A stretch of DNA of 64,000 nucleotides from Eubacterium ruminantium. Its GTDB lineage: Bacteria > Bacillota > Clostridia > Lachnospirales > Lachnospiraceae. The first letter of the stretch is position 1. Each line of letters opens with the position of its first letter. Below are positions 43,719 through 52,441 of this stretch, in pieces. The stretch spans positions 61,771 through 125,770 of the forward strand of contig NZ_FUXA01000011.1 of NCBI RefSeq assembly GCF_900167085.1, given 5' to 3'. The notes beneath the pieces are model-generated. The model was not told the DNA's origin and did not search any database. It saw nothing but the letters and a program-made list of their open reading frames with translations. The position numbers and the translations under genes are program-made.

Positions 43719-44777
43719 ATGAATAGCTGGAAAGATAATATCAGAACTGTTGAACCTTATGTTCCGGGGGAACAGCCTAAGGATACAAATGTTATAAAGC
43801 TTAATACAAATGAAAATCCTTACGGACCATCTGGTAAGGTTAATGAAGTAAAATTAGATATGAATAATCTTCGTAAATATCCTGATGCAAAAGTTTCTGC
43901 ATTGGTTAATAAGCTTGCGGAGTATCATAATATAAAACCTGAGCAGGTGTTCGTAGGTGTTGGATCGGATGATGTCATATCAATGTGCTTTATGACATTC
44001 TTTAATTCCGATAAACCGATATTCTTCCCTGATGTTACATATTCATTTTATGATGTATGGGCTGATGTATATAGAATTCCTTATGAGCAGAAGAAACTTG
44101 ATGAGAATTTCAATATTGTTAAAGAAGATTATATGGCGGAGAATGGAGGAATCATTTTCCCTAATCCAAATGCACCTACAGGAATTCTTGTAGATACTGA
44201 TTTTATAGAAGATATAGTAAAAGCAAATCCTGCATCAGTAGTTATTATTGATGAAGCATATATTGATTTCGGCGGTAAGAGTGTGCTTCCACTTATTGAT
44301 AAGTATGATAATCTTCTTGTTGTAAGAACATTTTCTAAATCAAGATCCATGGCCGGACTTAGAATCGGTTATGCTATGGGTAATTCTGAACTTATTAAGT
44401 ATCTCAATGATGTTAAATATTCGGTTAATTCATATACGATGAATACACCTTCTATTATATATGGTTCGGCTATAATAGATGATGAAGAGTATTTCAGATC
44501 GACTCTTGATAAAATCATTAGTACAAGAGAGAGATTTGTTGGAGAACTTAAAAGACTTGGATTTAATGTGCTTCCTTCAAAGGCTAATTTCGTATTTGCT
44601 TCTCATAAATCGGTTGACGCGAATGTTATCTTTGAAACATTAAAGGAGAAAAAGGTTTATGTAAGACACTGGAATGCACCAAGAATCAGTGATTATCTCA
44701 GAATTACAATTGGTACTGATGAAGAGATGGATAAACTCATTTCACTTTTGGAAGACATTTGTTGCGCAACAAAATAA
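43719..44777 (+). CDS. hisC: Histidinol-phosphate aminotransferase-like enzyme
   Basis: 352 residues from ATG 43719; an in-frame GTG at 43713 lies inside the GAGGTG ribosome site. It is a fold-type I PLP enzyme: KLNTNENPYGPSGKV at the start, NPNAPTG substrate loop, IIDEAYIDFG and the PLP lysine in TFSKSRSMAGLRIGYAM. It transfers the amino group in histidine synthesis and in many organisms also acts on aromatic amino acids. No other his genes are next to it, so a broader aminotransferase role remains possible. Confidence 0.92.
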   Translation: MNSWKDNIRTVEPYVPGEQPKDTNVIKLNTNENPYGPSGKVNEVKLDMNNLRKYPDAKVSALVNKLAEYHNIKPEQVFVGVGSDDVISMCFMTFFNSDKPIFFPDVTYSFYDVWADVYRIPYEQKKLDENFNIVKEDYMAENGGIIFPNPNAPTGILVDTDFIEDIVKANPASVVIIDEAYIDFGGKSVLPLIDKYDNLLVVRTFSKSRSMAGLRIGYAMGNSELIKYLNDVKYSVNSYTMNTPSIIYGSAIIDDEEYFRSTLDKIISTRERFVGELKRLGFNVLPSKANFVFASHKSVDANVIFETLKEKKVYVRHWNAPRISDYLRITIGTDEEMDKLISLLEDICCATK

Positions 44778-44790
44778 CGTTTTTAATTGT

Positions 44791-44820
44791 TTGACATTAG
44801 TGCGCTTACTTAAATATAAT
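44791..44820 (+). promoter_or_regulatory. Consensus promoter after hisC
   Basis: TTGACA at 44791-44796, 18-base spacer, TATAAT at 44815-44820, both hexamers perfect. The predicted start (about 44827) is only 10 bases before a terminator hairpin. Confidence 0.8.
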
Positions 44821-44826
44821 TAAATT

Positions 44827-44866
44827 GTTCGAGACCGGTCATGGGCTAAGGCTCATGACCTTTTTA
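44827..44866 (+). ncRNA. Candidate very short RNA or attenuated leader
   Basis: Between the consensus promoter at 44791-44820 and the terminator at 44837-44867 there is room for a transcript of about 40 bases that is nearly all terminator hairpin. It could be a tiny RNA, or a leader whose termination is controlled to regulate the DUF5688 gene at 44934. No open reading frame fits in it. This is inference from signals only. Confidence 0.35.
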
Positions 44867-44867
44867 T
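44837..44867 (+). terminator. Terminator between hisC and the DUF5688 gene
   Basis: GGTCATGGGC pairs with GCTCATGACC (one G-U pair) around TAAG, followed by TTTTTATTTT. It would end both hisC read-through and transcripts from the promoter at 44791. Confidence 0.88.
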
Positions 44868-44933
44868 TTTCCATAATATATTTTCCTTTAAGATATTTGC
44901 TTCCCTTAAGATATTGAATAAGGAGAATATTAT

Positions 44934-45824
44934 ATGAATGAAGAATTTTTAAACAGACTAAAAGAAGCGCTTTGGGATGAGATATCCAAAGAATATCAGA
45001 TTGAGGAGATGCGTTATGTAGCAAATAAAAAGAATAATGGGGTTGTTGCTGAGGGTTTAATGCTCAAGGTTTCAGGCTATAAGCTAATGCCGTGTGTCTA
45101 TCTTGACAGGTATATTCCCTTCCATGAAACGAGTTTTGATAATACGGTTAAAGAAATTGCAAAATGCTATAAGAAGGCTTTAGAGAATACAGAGCAGCTT
45201 GGCAACAATTTTGATCTTTCCTATGAGACTGTCAGAGATAAGTTATTCATTTCACTTATCAATTATGAAAGGAACAGTGAAAGACTTGAAAAATGTCCTT
45301 ATATAATGTTTAACGACCTGGCTATAGCATTTAGGGTATTTCTTCCTGTAAATAATACCGGCGGCAGCGTGCTGGTGGATAATAATCTTGCTATGATGTG
45401 GGGAGTTAACTGTGAGGAACTGTGGAATACGGCTATTGAAAATATGGTACGTGAGTATCCGCCTGTGATAAGAAAACTCGAGGATTTTCTTGAGGGGCTC
45501 ATACCTTTTAATTCAGATGATTATGGAGTTCAGTATACACCGATTTATGTTTTAACCAATGATGATATGTATTATGGGGCTTCGGCGATACTTTACAGCG
45601 GGATTACTTCCGAATTATATGATATGGTGGGAGAGGATTATTATCTACTGCCTTCAAGTATCAATGAATTTCTGATTATTCCGGCTAATGAATGCTTCGA
45701 CAGAGATTATCTAAAGAGTATGGTCACGGATATAAACAGAACTGTAGTGGATGCAACACTGTATCTTTCTGATTCAATATATTATTATGACCACGAAGAT
45801 GATAAAATAACAAAAGTTTTATAA
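44934..45824 (+). CDS. DUF5688 family protein
   Basis: 296 residues, ATG behind AAGGAG. The patterns VRDKLFISLINYERNSERL, DLAIAFRVFL, MYVLTN-type strand (PIYVLTNDDMYYGASAILY) and LLPSSINEFLIIPA correspond to DUF5688 as I recall it, a cytoplasmic family abundant and often multi-copy in Lachnospiraceae. No catalytic motif, signal or membrane segment is apparent. It is separated from hisC by a terminator and from csp by a long leader region. Function unknown. Confidence 0.82.
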   Translation: MNEEFLNRLKEALWDEISKEYQIEEMRYVANKKNNGVVAEGLMLKVSGYKLMPCVYLDRYIPFHETSFDNTVKEIAKCYKKALENTEQLGNNFDLSYETVRDKLFISLINYERNSERLEKCPYIMFNDLAIAFRVFLPVNNTGGSVLVDNNLAMMWGVNCEELWNTAIENMVREYPPVIRKLEDFLEGLIPFNSDDYGVQYTPIYVLTNDDMYYGASAILYSGITSELYDMVGEDYYLLPSSINEFLIIPANECFDRDYLKSMVTDINRTVVDATLYLSDSIYYYDHEDDKITKVL

Positions 45825-45945
45825 TAAAGGTCATGAAAAAATCATTTTGGTGATATAATGGATTTATTATAAAAATTGCATAATCTTGTACAAAAAATTA
45901 TAAGGAAATTGCGGTGTTTATAGTGCGAATTTAATAATTGAAGCC

Positions 45946-45974
45946 TTGCTTTTTCATATTGTTTATGCTAGACT
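45946..45974 (+). promoter_or_regulatory. Promoter of the cold-shock gene
   Basis: TTGCTT at 45946-45951, 17-base spacer, TAGACT at 45969-45974 preceded by TGC. The 5' leader would be about 50 bases and contains a 7-bp hairpin at 45985-46002 (TTCATTT/AAATGAA). Confidence 0.55.
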
Positions 45975-46031
45975 TTTATTTGTGTTCATTTAAAGAAATG
46001 AATCAATATATACACATGGAGGAATGCAAAA

Positions 46032-46235
46032 ATGTCTAAAGGTACGGTAAAATGGTTTAATAATCAGAAGGGTTACGGTTTCATCACTGATGAAGAAGGA
46101 AAAGATGTATTTGTACACTTTTCAGGACTCAATATGGAAGGATTCAAGACTCTTGAAGAGAATCAGGCTGTAGAGTTTGAAGTATCAGAAGGAGCTAAAG
46201 GTCCTCAGGCTACAAATGTATCAGTAATCAAGTAA
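46032..46235 (+). CDS. Cold-shock protein, CspA family
   Basis: 67 residues: a single OB-fold cold-shock domain with [21 protein letters not shown] (RNP1) and DVFVHFSGL (RNP2). It binds single-stranded RNA and prevents secondary structure at low temperature or in fast growth. It is a single-gene unit: promoter and leader with hairpin upstream, strong terminator downstream. Ribosome site GGAGG lies 8 bases before the ATG. Confidence 0.97.
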   Translation: MSKGTVKWFNNQKGYGFITDEEGKDVFVHFSGLNMEGFKTLEENQAVEFEVSEGAKGPQATNVSVIK

Positions 46236-46280
46236 TCTAAGTACCTGATTTACTTATCATAGATAGTATTAAACTGAGTA

Positions 46281-46311
46281 AGAGAACCGCCAAATCGGCG
46301 GTTCTCTTTTT
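46281..46311 (+). terminator. Terminator of the cold-shock gene
   Basis: AGAGAACCGCC/GGCGGTTCTCT with a 5-base loop followed by a T-run. Confidence 0.93.
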
Positions 46312-46376
46312 GTATAGATTAAGATTATTTTAATGCTTTTTTATGTCCTCCGAAGGGCTTATTTATTTGACAAATG

Positions 46377-46405
46377 CGTTTCTTTTGAATAAAATATAAT
46401 AAGTG
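46377..46405 (+). promoter_or_regulatory. Promoter of the TetR gene
   Basis: TTGACA at 46377-46382, 17-base spacer, TAAAAT at 46400-46405, 29 bases before the ATG. Confidence 0.6.
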
Positions 46406-46434
46406 ATTTATTACACATAATGTGGAGATAAGAA

Positions 46435-47025
46435 ATGGTCGAAGATTATATTTCAAAAAAAGACAGGATAATATCAACAGCGATAGATATTATAAGCGAA
46501 TCCGGCATTTCTGCTTTGACAACAAGGAATATTGCAATCAAAGAGAATATGTCAGAAGCTTTATTATATAAATATTACGGAAACATTGATGAAGTACTTC
46601 AGGATGTTATCGATTATTATTTTAAGTTCGATAAAGGTATCAGAGCTACTATAAACGCAAAGAATGTTTCATATATAGATAAAGTCAAAGCTTATGTGGA
46701 TTCTTATGCTGTTTATTATGATAATTATTATGCGCTTTCTGTTATCATGCTGCAATATGAGGAACTTCTGCATAATATCAATACAAGAGATAAGATTGCA
46801 GATGGTGTTCTTGAAAGAAGCAGATTCCTTGAAGAGCTTTTTGATGGGGCAATAAAAGCTAGAGAGATTAAGGATGTCATGACAAGCCAGGAGTTATCAG
46901 TTATGGTTTCAGCTGTGATTGTCAGATTAACACTTAACAGAAGGTTTGTTTATAATAAAGATTCGTTCCAATCGGAGATGAACAGATATATCAGTAAACT
47001 TATGGACATACTTAAGTTCGATTAA
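46435..47025 (+). CDS. TetR/AcrR-family transcriptional regulator
   Basis: 196 residues. The N-terminal HTH is clear (IISTAIDIISESGISALTTRNIA, then EALLYKYYGNIDEVL). The remaining helical domain, which would bind a ligand, is not assignable to a subfamily. It may repress its own promoter at 46377. The next gene, a lone receiver domain, starts 15 bases after its stop and is probably co-transcribed, an uncommon pairing of a one-component and a two-component element. Confidence 0.92.
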   Translation: MVEDYISKKDRIISTAIDIISESGISALTTRNIAIKENMSEALLYKYYGNIDEVLQDVIDYYFKFDKGIRATINAKNVSYIDKVKAYVDSYAVYYDNYYALSVIMLQYEELLHNINTRDKIADGVLERSRFLEELFDGAIKAREIKDVMTSQELSVMVSAVIVRLTLNRRFVYNKDSFQSEMNRYISKLMDILKFD

Positions 47026-47039
47026 TGGAGGTAGTGAAG

Positions 47040-47432
47040 ATGAAGGTATTAATAGCAGAAGATGATATGGCAAGCGGAAAGTTTCTTATGAAACTGCTTT
47101 CAAAATATGGACATGTTGATCTTGCAAGAGACGGAATAGAAGCTGTTGACAATTTTGTTAAAGCAGCATCAAGCGAAGAAAAGTATGATCTTGTATGCCT
47201 TGATATCATGATGCCAAAGATCGATGGCTATAAAGCACTTGAATCTATTAGAAATGCAGAGAGAAAGCTCGGGATTCCACGTATCTCCAGATGTAAGATC
47301 ATTATGATAAGTGCATTGGACGAAGGATTTGATTCATCATATGCAAGCGATGATTATGATGAATATATCTGCAAACCTATTGATATAGTTAAGTTTGATA
47401 ATATTATCAAAAAGATGGGATTATTTGATTAA
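47040..47432 (+). CDS. Stand-alone response-regulator receiver protein
   Basis: 130 residues from ATG 47040, 8 bases after GGAGG; an in-frame ATG at 47025 overlaps the tetR stop and precedes that ribosome site. It is a lone CheY-like receiver: acidic pair in LIAEDDMASG, phospho-acceptor Asp in LVCLDIMMPKIDGYKAL, and the conserved Lys in YICKPIDIVKF. No output domain and no histidine kinase nearby. It may interact with a partner protein, for example in a phosphorelay. Confidence 0.92.
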   Translation: MKVLIAEDDMASGKFLMKLLSKYGHVDLARDGIEAVDNFVKAASSEEKYDLVCLDIMMPKIDGYKALESIRNAERKLGIPRISRCKIIMISALDEGFDSSYASDDYDEYICKPIDIVKFDNIIKKMGLFD

Positions 47433-47470
47433 GCATTTTTTTATTATGCTTATTAATTAAGTGAAGCAAT

Positions 47471-48796
47471 ATGGATATTTTTGATTACATGAGAACTGAG
47501 AAAAGCAAAGGCGATTCACCTCTGGCAAGAAGACTTAGGCCGTCAACTCTGGATGACATAGTTGGCCAAGAGCACATTCTTGGTAAAGATAAGCTTCTTT
47601 ACAGAGTGATCAAGGCTGATAAACTCAGTTCTATTATTTTATATGGGCCACCAGGAACGGGAAAGACAAGTATAGCTATGGTCATTGCCAATACGACCAG
47701 TTCTATCTTTAAGGAGATAAATGCTACCACTTCAGGAAAGAAGGATATGGAAGACATTATCAAAGAAGCAAAAGATAATCTTGGTATGTATGGCAGGAAA
47801 ACAATTCTTTTTATAGACGAGATCCATAGATTCAATAAGGCTCAGCAGGATTTTTTACTTCCTCACGTTGAAGACGGAATGGTAATACTTATAGGCGCAA
47901 CCACGGAAAATCCTTATTTTGAAGTTAATAATGCTCTTGTTTCAAGATCGAATGTATTTGAATTAAAGCCTTTAGCAAAGGATGATATAAAGAAACTTGT
48001 GATCAAAGCTGTTAATTCTGAAAATGGAATGGGCTCCTATGATGCTGAGATTACAGATGAAGCGGCTGAATTTCTTGCTGATATGGCTGAAGGTGATGCA
48101 AGACATGCGCTTAATGCTTTGGAGCTTGGCATACTTTCGACTGAGAGAAATGAAAAAACAGGTAAGATTACAATAGATCTTAAAGTTGCAGAAGAGTGCA
48201 TACAGAGAAGATCCATCAGATATGATAAGAACGGTGATAATCATTATGATATTATTTCAGCATTTATCAAATCCATGAGAGGTTCTGATCCGGATGCGGC
48301 TGTATATTATCTTGCAAAAATGATTTATTGCGGTGAAAGCGAAAAGTTCATTGCAAGAAGAATTATGATATGTGCATCTGAGGATGTGGGGATTGCTGAT
48401 CCAAATGCAATAGTTGTAGCAAATGCCTGTGCACAGGCGGTGGAAAGAGTCGGTTTCCCCGAAGCTCAGATAATACTTGCTGAAGCTGCTATATATGTTG
48501 CAACAGCACCTAAGAGTAATGCTGTTGTAAATGCAATATCAGCAGCAAATGAAGCAGTAAAAAAATTCGGATCGGCTCATGTTCCGGATTATCTTAAGGA
48601 TGCACATTATAAAGGGGCGGCAGCCCTTGGTCATACAGGATATAAATATGCTCATGATTATCCTAATCATTATGTTGATCAGCAATACCTGCCGGACGCT
48701 ATAAAAGATGAACAGTTCTATATTCCGTCGGATAATGGCCATGAGGCGGAAGTGATTGAATGGTTTAATAAGATAAAGGGTAAAAAGGAAGAATAA
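47471..48796 (+). CDS. rarA: Replication-associated recombination protein A (RarA/MgsA)
   Basis: 441 residues, full length. AAA+ motifs: SPLARRLRPSTLDDIVGQEH, Walker A YGPPGTGKTS (about residue 57), Walker B LFIDEIHRFNKAQQD and sensor GATTENPYFEVN. The C-terminal tetramerisation domain has DPDAAVYYLAKMI and ICASEDVGIADP. It acts at stalled replication forks. It follows the receiver gene by 38 bases and is followed after 1 base by a small membrane protein. Confidence 0.97.
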   Translation: MDIFDYMRTEKSKGDSPLARRLRPSTLDDIVGQEHILGKDKLLYRVIKADKLSSIILYGPPGTGKTSIAMVIANTTSSIFKEINATTSGKKDMEDIIKEAKDNLGMYGRKTILFIDEIHRFNKAQQDFLLPHVEDGMVILIGATTENPYFEVNNALVSRSNVFELKPLAKDDIKKLVIKAVNSENGMGSYDAEITDEAAEFLADMAEGDARHALNALELGILSTERNEKTGKITIDLKVAEECIQRRSIRYDKNGDNHYDIISAFIKSMRGSDPDAAVYYLAKMIYCGESEKFIARRIMICASEDVGIADPNAIVVANACAQAVERVGFPEAQIILAEAAIYVATAPKSNAVVNAISAANEAVKKFGSAHVPDYLKDAHYKGAAALGHTGYKYAHDYPNHYVDQQYLPDAIKDEQFYIPSDNGHEAEVIEWFNKIKGKKEE

Positions 48797-48797
48797 A

Positions 48798-49016
48798 ATG
48801 GTAAAGAGAATATTAGCCGGTTTAACTATTCTGATCATAGTAGGGTTGATCATTGGTATGATAGTATCGGCAATCACTGGTAATGGCTATTTTCTCGGAT
48901 TTCTTTTCGCAACAATGGTTTTTCCGGTTATAGTTTATGTTATAGTCTGGATAAGAAAACTGATTGAGAAATACCATGTGGATCCTGATAAGGAACAAAA
49001 GAAAGATCAGATATAA
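48798..49016 (+). CDS. Small two-helix membrane protein
   Basis: 72 residues. Two hydrophobic segments (about 5-28 and 32-54) are separated by a short turn, with a charged C-terminus (HVDPDKEQKKDQI). The ATG lies one base after the rarA stop, whose last codons supply the AAAGGAAGAA ribosome site, so translation is coupled. I do not recognise the family. Confidence 0.7.
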   Translation: MVKRILAGLTILIIVGLIIGMIVSAITGNGYFLGFLFATMVFPVIVYVIVWIRKLIEKYHVDPDKEQKKDQI

Positions 49017-49048
49017 TGAAACAGAAATTCATATAAAAGGATGATCGG

Positions 49049-49939
49049 ATGAGAATTATTAAATATTTATTTTCGGTAGCCCTTTTAGGAGCCGGATTTG
49101 TATTATTAGAATCAAAACGTGAACTTAAAAAGATTAAAAAAAGATATATCAAGATAAATTCGTATGATAATAATGCGGATAATTCTCATGGCAAGCCTGT
49201 AAGGCTTGCTTTTCTTGCGGATTATCATGAAGCTGAAAATGGATACTTAAATGAGAAGATCGAAAGTATCATAAAAGAAGCATCACCGGATATGATCATG
49301 ATAGCCGGGGATCTTATAAATGGTCATGATGATGAAAGTATAGAACCTGTCAGAGATTTACTTTACAGAATCAATAATATTGCTACAACATATATTTCGC
49401 CCGGAAATCACGAGAAAAAGGCGAAGGTGCATTATTATAAAAATGAAAAGATCTTTGAGGATCTGATGTATATAATAAATGACTGTGACAATATTACTTA
49501 TCTTGAAAATGATGTTGTGACAGTTGAACATGATGGTAAACCTATAAATATTTATGGCCTGGATATTGATCTTAGATTTTACAGGCGTAGCATAGGAGAT
49601 AAACTTAAGACTAAAGATGTATTTACGGAACTTGGCAAACCTAAGGAAGGATATAATATTCTTCTGGCTCATAATCCGGAATATTTTGAAGAATACGCTG
49701 AGTGGGGAGCGGATCTTGCCCTTTCGGGGCATTTTCATGGGGGAATCGTGAATATTCCATTTGTTGGAGGCGCTATAACACCGCGACTTAAACTGTTTCC
49801 CAAATATACTAAAGGAATATATGAAAGTGAATATTTTCCAAAAAGAAAAATGTATCTTACCAGCGGTTTGGGTCAGCATTCTTTGAAGATCAAGATCAAT
49901 AATATTCCTGAAATAGTTATAATCGACATAAATATTTAA
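49049..49939 (+). CDS. Membrane-anchored metallophosphoesterase (YkuE-like)
   Basis: 296 residues. An N-terminal hydrophobic segment (3-20) anchors it; a start at 49049 follows AAAGGATGAT. The calcineurin-like phosphoesterase motifs are seen as LADYHEAE (DxH-like: the family's D-x-H is D-Y-H), MIAGDLINGHDD (GD), ISPGNHE (GNH) and SGHFHGG (GHxH). Relatives include YkuE and UDP-2,3-diacylglucosamine pyrophosphatase-like enzymes; the substrate is unknown. It lies 18 bases before the L,D-transpeptidase, suggesting a role at the cell surface. Confidence 0.9.
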   Translation: MRIIKYLFSVALLGAGFVLLESKRELKKIKKRYIKINSYDNNADNSHGKPVRLAFLADYHEAENGYLNEKIESIIKEASPDMIMIAGDLINGHDDESIEPVRDLLYRINNIATTYISPGNHEKKAKVHYYKNEKIFEDLMYIINDCDNITYLENDVVTVEHDGKPINIYGLDIDLRFYRRSIGDKLKTKDVFTELGKPKEGYNILLAHNPEYFEEYAEWGADLALSGHFHGGIVNIPFVGGAITPRLKLFPKYTKGIYESEYFPKRKMYLTSGLGQHSLKIKINNIPEIVIIDINI

Positions 49940-49957
49940 CACATAATGGAGCATAAA

Positions 49958-51415
49958 ATGAAAGAAAATGATATTAGTGAAGAAGTATTTGTAGATAATA
50001 ATGCATTTATTCAGCATAAAAATAAGAAAAAGACAATTAGAAATATAGTAATCATACTTGCTGCTCTTTTTGTAACAGCATATGGTGTTATGGTTTTTCT
50101 GTCTTATAAATATTTTGCTCCGGGTACAAGGATAAATGGGGTGGATTGTGCATTTAAAGACAAGAATGAAGTTGTTGAAAAGTTAGATGAGAAATATAAA
50201 GATTATAAACTGACTTTAAAGTTTAAGAATGGTGAGTCTGTAATATATCCGGTGAATATTGACTATAAGGCTTCATTTGGTGAGGCAGTTGACAGTATTA
50301 AGAAGAAGCAGAATCCATTTCTTTGGTTTATTTATATCTTCAGCGATGATAATGAAGCTGAGGTACATGTTGAATTTGACAGAGACAAGCTGAAGAAAAC
50401 TTTGGATGATATTCCTTATCTTAAAGAGAAAAATATGATACAGCCGGAAGAGCCTAAAATTATATTTAACAGTGGTACTCAGAAGGCTGAGATACAAGAC
50501 GGAGATAAAGGCACACTTATAGATAAGGACAGAGCATATAAGCTTTGTGAAGAAAGACTGAATGCTCTTGATAAGACACTGGATATTTATAGTACTTCTT
50601 GTTATATAGAGCCTAAGTTCGACGAGAATGCGGATCAGATAAAAGAAGCGGTTGAAAAGGTTAATTCATATATTTCAACTAAGATCAAATATGATTATGG
50701 AAATACTGTAGTTGAAGTTCCTGCAGAGGAAATATTTGCAATGCTTACAATCGATGATATTTATGATGTTCAGGTCTCAAGAGAAAAAGTTTATGAATAT
50801 ATAAATGCTCTTTCAAGAATGTATGATACATATGGAACAGACAGGGTTTTCAGAACTCATGACGGAAGAAGGTTTATTACTAACAGTGAAACATACGGAT
50901 TCCTTCTTGATAAAGATGCTGAGGCGGACGCTCTTTATACTGATATAGTTAACCGAGAGGATGTTGAAAGAGAACCTGAACTGGACAACTGGGCATACAG
51001 TTTAGATAATCAGGGGGATGATATCGGTAACAGTTATGTTGAGGTTAATCTTTCACAGCAGAAGGTATATTTATATAAAGAAGGACAACTGATATTTGAG
51101 TGTGATTGTGTTTCCGGTTGTGTTGCGGAAGGGCATACAACTCCGGGAGGATTATTTGATATAGATGCTGTTATCTATGATACAGTTCTTGAGGGGGAAG
51201 ATTATTCTTCTCCTGTTAAATTCTGGATGCCTTTTAACGGAGGTATCGGATTCCATGATGCTACATGGAGAAGTGAATTCGGTGGAAATATATATGTAAA
51301 TAACGGATCACACGGATGTGTAAACCTTCCGTATGATTATGCTCAGATTTTATATGAAAATGTTGAATGGGGATTTCCGGTTATCTGTTATTGGGAATCG
51401 GAACTTAGTTATTAG
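49958..51415 (+). CDS. L,D-transpeptidase with peptidoglycan-binding domains
   Basis: 485 residues from ATG 49958, 6 bases after GGAG; the in-frame ATG at 49946 contains that GGAG and is less likely. A cytoplasmic stub precedes one membrane helix (~25-45). Residues ~60-340 resemble two PG_binding_4-type domains. The YkuD catalytic domain (~350-485) has SQQKVYLYKEGQLIFE, the HTTPGG region, IGFHDATWR and the catalytic SHGCVN with Cys454. It cross-links peptidoglycan 3-3 or attaches proteins to it. A 15-bp tandem repeat begins 2 bases after its stop. Confidence 0.94.
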   Translation: MKENDISEEVFVDNNAFIQHKNKKKTIRNIVIILAALFVTAYGVMVFLSYKYFAPGTRINGVDCAFKDKNEVVEKLDEKYKDYKLTLKFKNGESVIYPVNIDYKASFGEAVDSIKKKQNPFLWFIYIFSDDNEAEVHVEFDRDKLKKTLDDIPYLKEKNMIQPEEPKIIFNSGTQKAEIQDGDKGTLIDKDRAYKLCEERLNALDKTLDIYSTSCYIEPKFDENADQIKEAVEKVNSYISTKIKYDYGNTVVEVPAEEIFAMLTIDDIYDVQVSREKVYEYINALSRMYDTYGTDRVFRTHDGRRFITNSETYGFLLDKDAEADALYTDIVNREDVEREPELDNWAYSLDNQGDDIGNSYVEVNLSQQKVYLYKEGQLIFECDCVSGCVAEGHTTPGGLFDIDAVIYDTVLEGEDYSSPVKFWMPFNGGIGFHDATWRSEFGGNIYVNNGSHGCVNLPYDYAQILYENVEWGFPVICYWESELSY

Positions 51416-51416
51416 A

Positions 51417-51536
51417 AAGTAGACAATCGGTAAGTGGAAAGTAAGTAGATGGAAAGTTAGTAAGTGGAAAGTTAGTAAGTGGAAAATTAGAAAGTAGAAA
51501 GTTATAAAGTAGAAAATTAGCAAGTGGAAAGTTAGA
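51417..51536 (+). repeat. 15-bp tandem repeat, eight units
   Basis: Eight 15-base units of the form AAGTGGAAAGTTAGT, starting at 51417 and every 15 bases to 51536, with 1-6 changes each. It fills the gap from the transpeptidase stop to the ribosome site of the PNP gene (AAAGGGG). The + strand is purine-rich. The unit length is a multiple of three, but stop codons prevent read-through in every frame that continues from the upstream gene. Confidence 0.95.
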
Positions 51537-51547
51537 AAGGGGTTATT

Positions 51548-52378
51548 ATGGGAGATACAGAGAAGGGGCTTAATGATATATGCAATATTTTAAATGAAAA
51601 GCTTTCCGGGAGAAAACCTGAAATAGGTATTGTTCTCGGATCCGGTCTTGGAAGTTTTGCTGAAAAACTTGAAAACAGTATTTATATAAATTATCAGGAT
51701 ATTCCCGGTTTTCCGGTTTCTACCGTGTCGGGACATAATGGCAGATTTGTTGTGGGAAAACTTTTCGGTCATGAAGTTATAGTCATGCAGGGAAGAGTTC
51801 ATTATTATGAGGGTTATTCTATGAAGAAAGTTGTTCTTCCTGTAAGACTTATGTGTATGATAGGTATAAAACAACTTATCCTTACAAATGCAGCCGGAGG
51901 AATTAATCTTAACTTTAAGCCGGGTACACTTATGGCTATAACAGACCAGATAACAACATTTGTTCCTTCTCCTTTGATTGGACCGAATATAAAAGATCTT
52001 GGAGTGAGATTTCCTGATATGTCTGAAGTATATGACAGCGCATTTGTCGGAATTATTGAAAAGGCGGCAGAAGAACTCGGAATAGATCTGAAGAAGGGTA
52101 TTTATCTTCAGACAACGGGACCTCAGTATGAAACTCCTGCTGAGATCAGGATGTTCAGAAATCTTGGTGCGGATGCTGTAGGAATGAGTACAACTGTTGA
52201 AGCTGTTGCTGCAAGGCATGCAGGCGTCAAGGTGGCAGGTATATCCTGCATTACAAATATGGCTGCCGGAATTTCGGGAGAGCCTTTATCCCATGAGGAA
52301 GTAAAAGAAACTGCTGATAGAGTTAAGGATGAATTTGAGAAACTTCTTCTTTTGTCCGTGAAAAAATACTTTGAGTAA
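51548..52378 (+). CDS. Purine-nucleoside phosphorylase (trimeric type)
   Basis: 276 residues. Motifs of the trimeric PNP family: IGIVLGSGLGSFAE (phosphate loop), VSGHNGRFVVGK, MQGRVHYYEGY, NAAGGIN, and TGPQYETPAEIRMFR...GADAVGMSTTVEAVAA. It cleaves inosine and guanosine and their deoxy forms to base and (deoxy)ribose-1-phosphate in purine salvage. Its ribosome site AAAGGGG comes directly after the 15-bp repeat. Confidence 0.95.
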   Translation: MGDTEKGLNDICNILNEKLSGRKPEIGIVLGSGLGSFAEKLENSIYINYQDIPGFPVSTVSGHNGRFVVGKLFGHEVIVMQGRVHYYEGYSMKKVVLPVRLMCMIGIKQLILTNAAGGINLNFKPGTLMAITDQITTFVPSPLIGPNIKDLGVRFPDMSEVYDSAFVGIIEKAAEELGIDLKKGIYLQTTGPQYETPAEIRMFRNLGADAVGMSTTVEAVAARHAGVKVAGISCITNMAAGISGEPLSHEEVKETADRVKDEFEKLLLLSVKKYFE

Positions 52379-52441
52379 GAAAAGCAGTTTTTATAAAAAA
52401 AATTTGTAGTTATATAGGGTTTATATGAAAGGTATGAATTT

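Noticed and set aside
46405..46410. TATAAT as -10 box of the tetR promoter
   Set aside because: It would give a 22-base spacer from TTGACA at 46377; TAAAAT at 46400 with 17 bases fits better.
52379..52441. Cobalamin or SAM riboswitch before metH
   Set aside because: The 63-base gap is too short for either class and lacks their conserved boxes.
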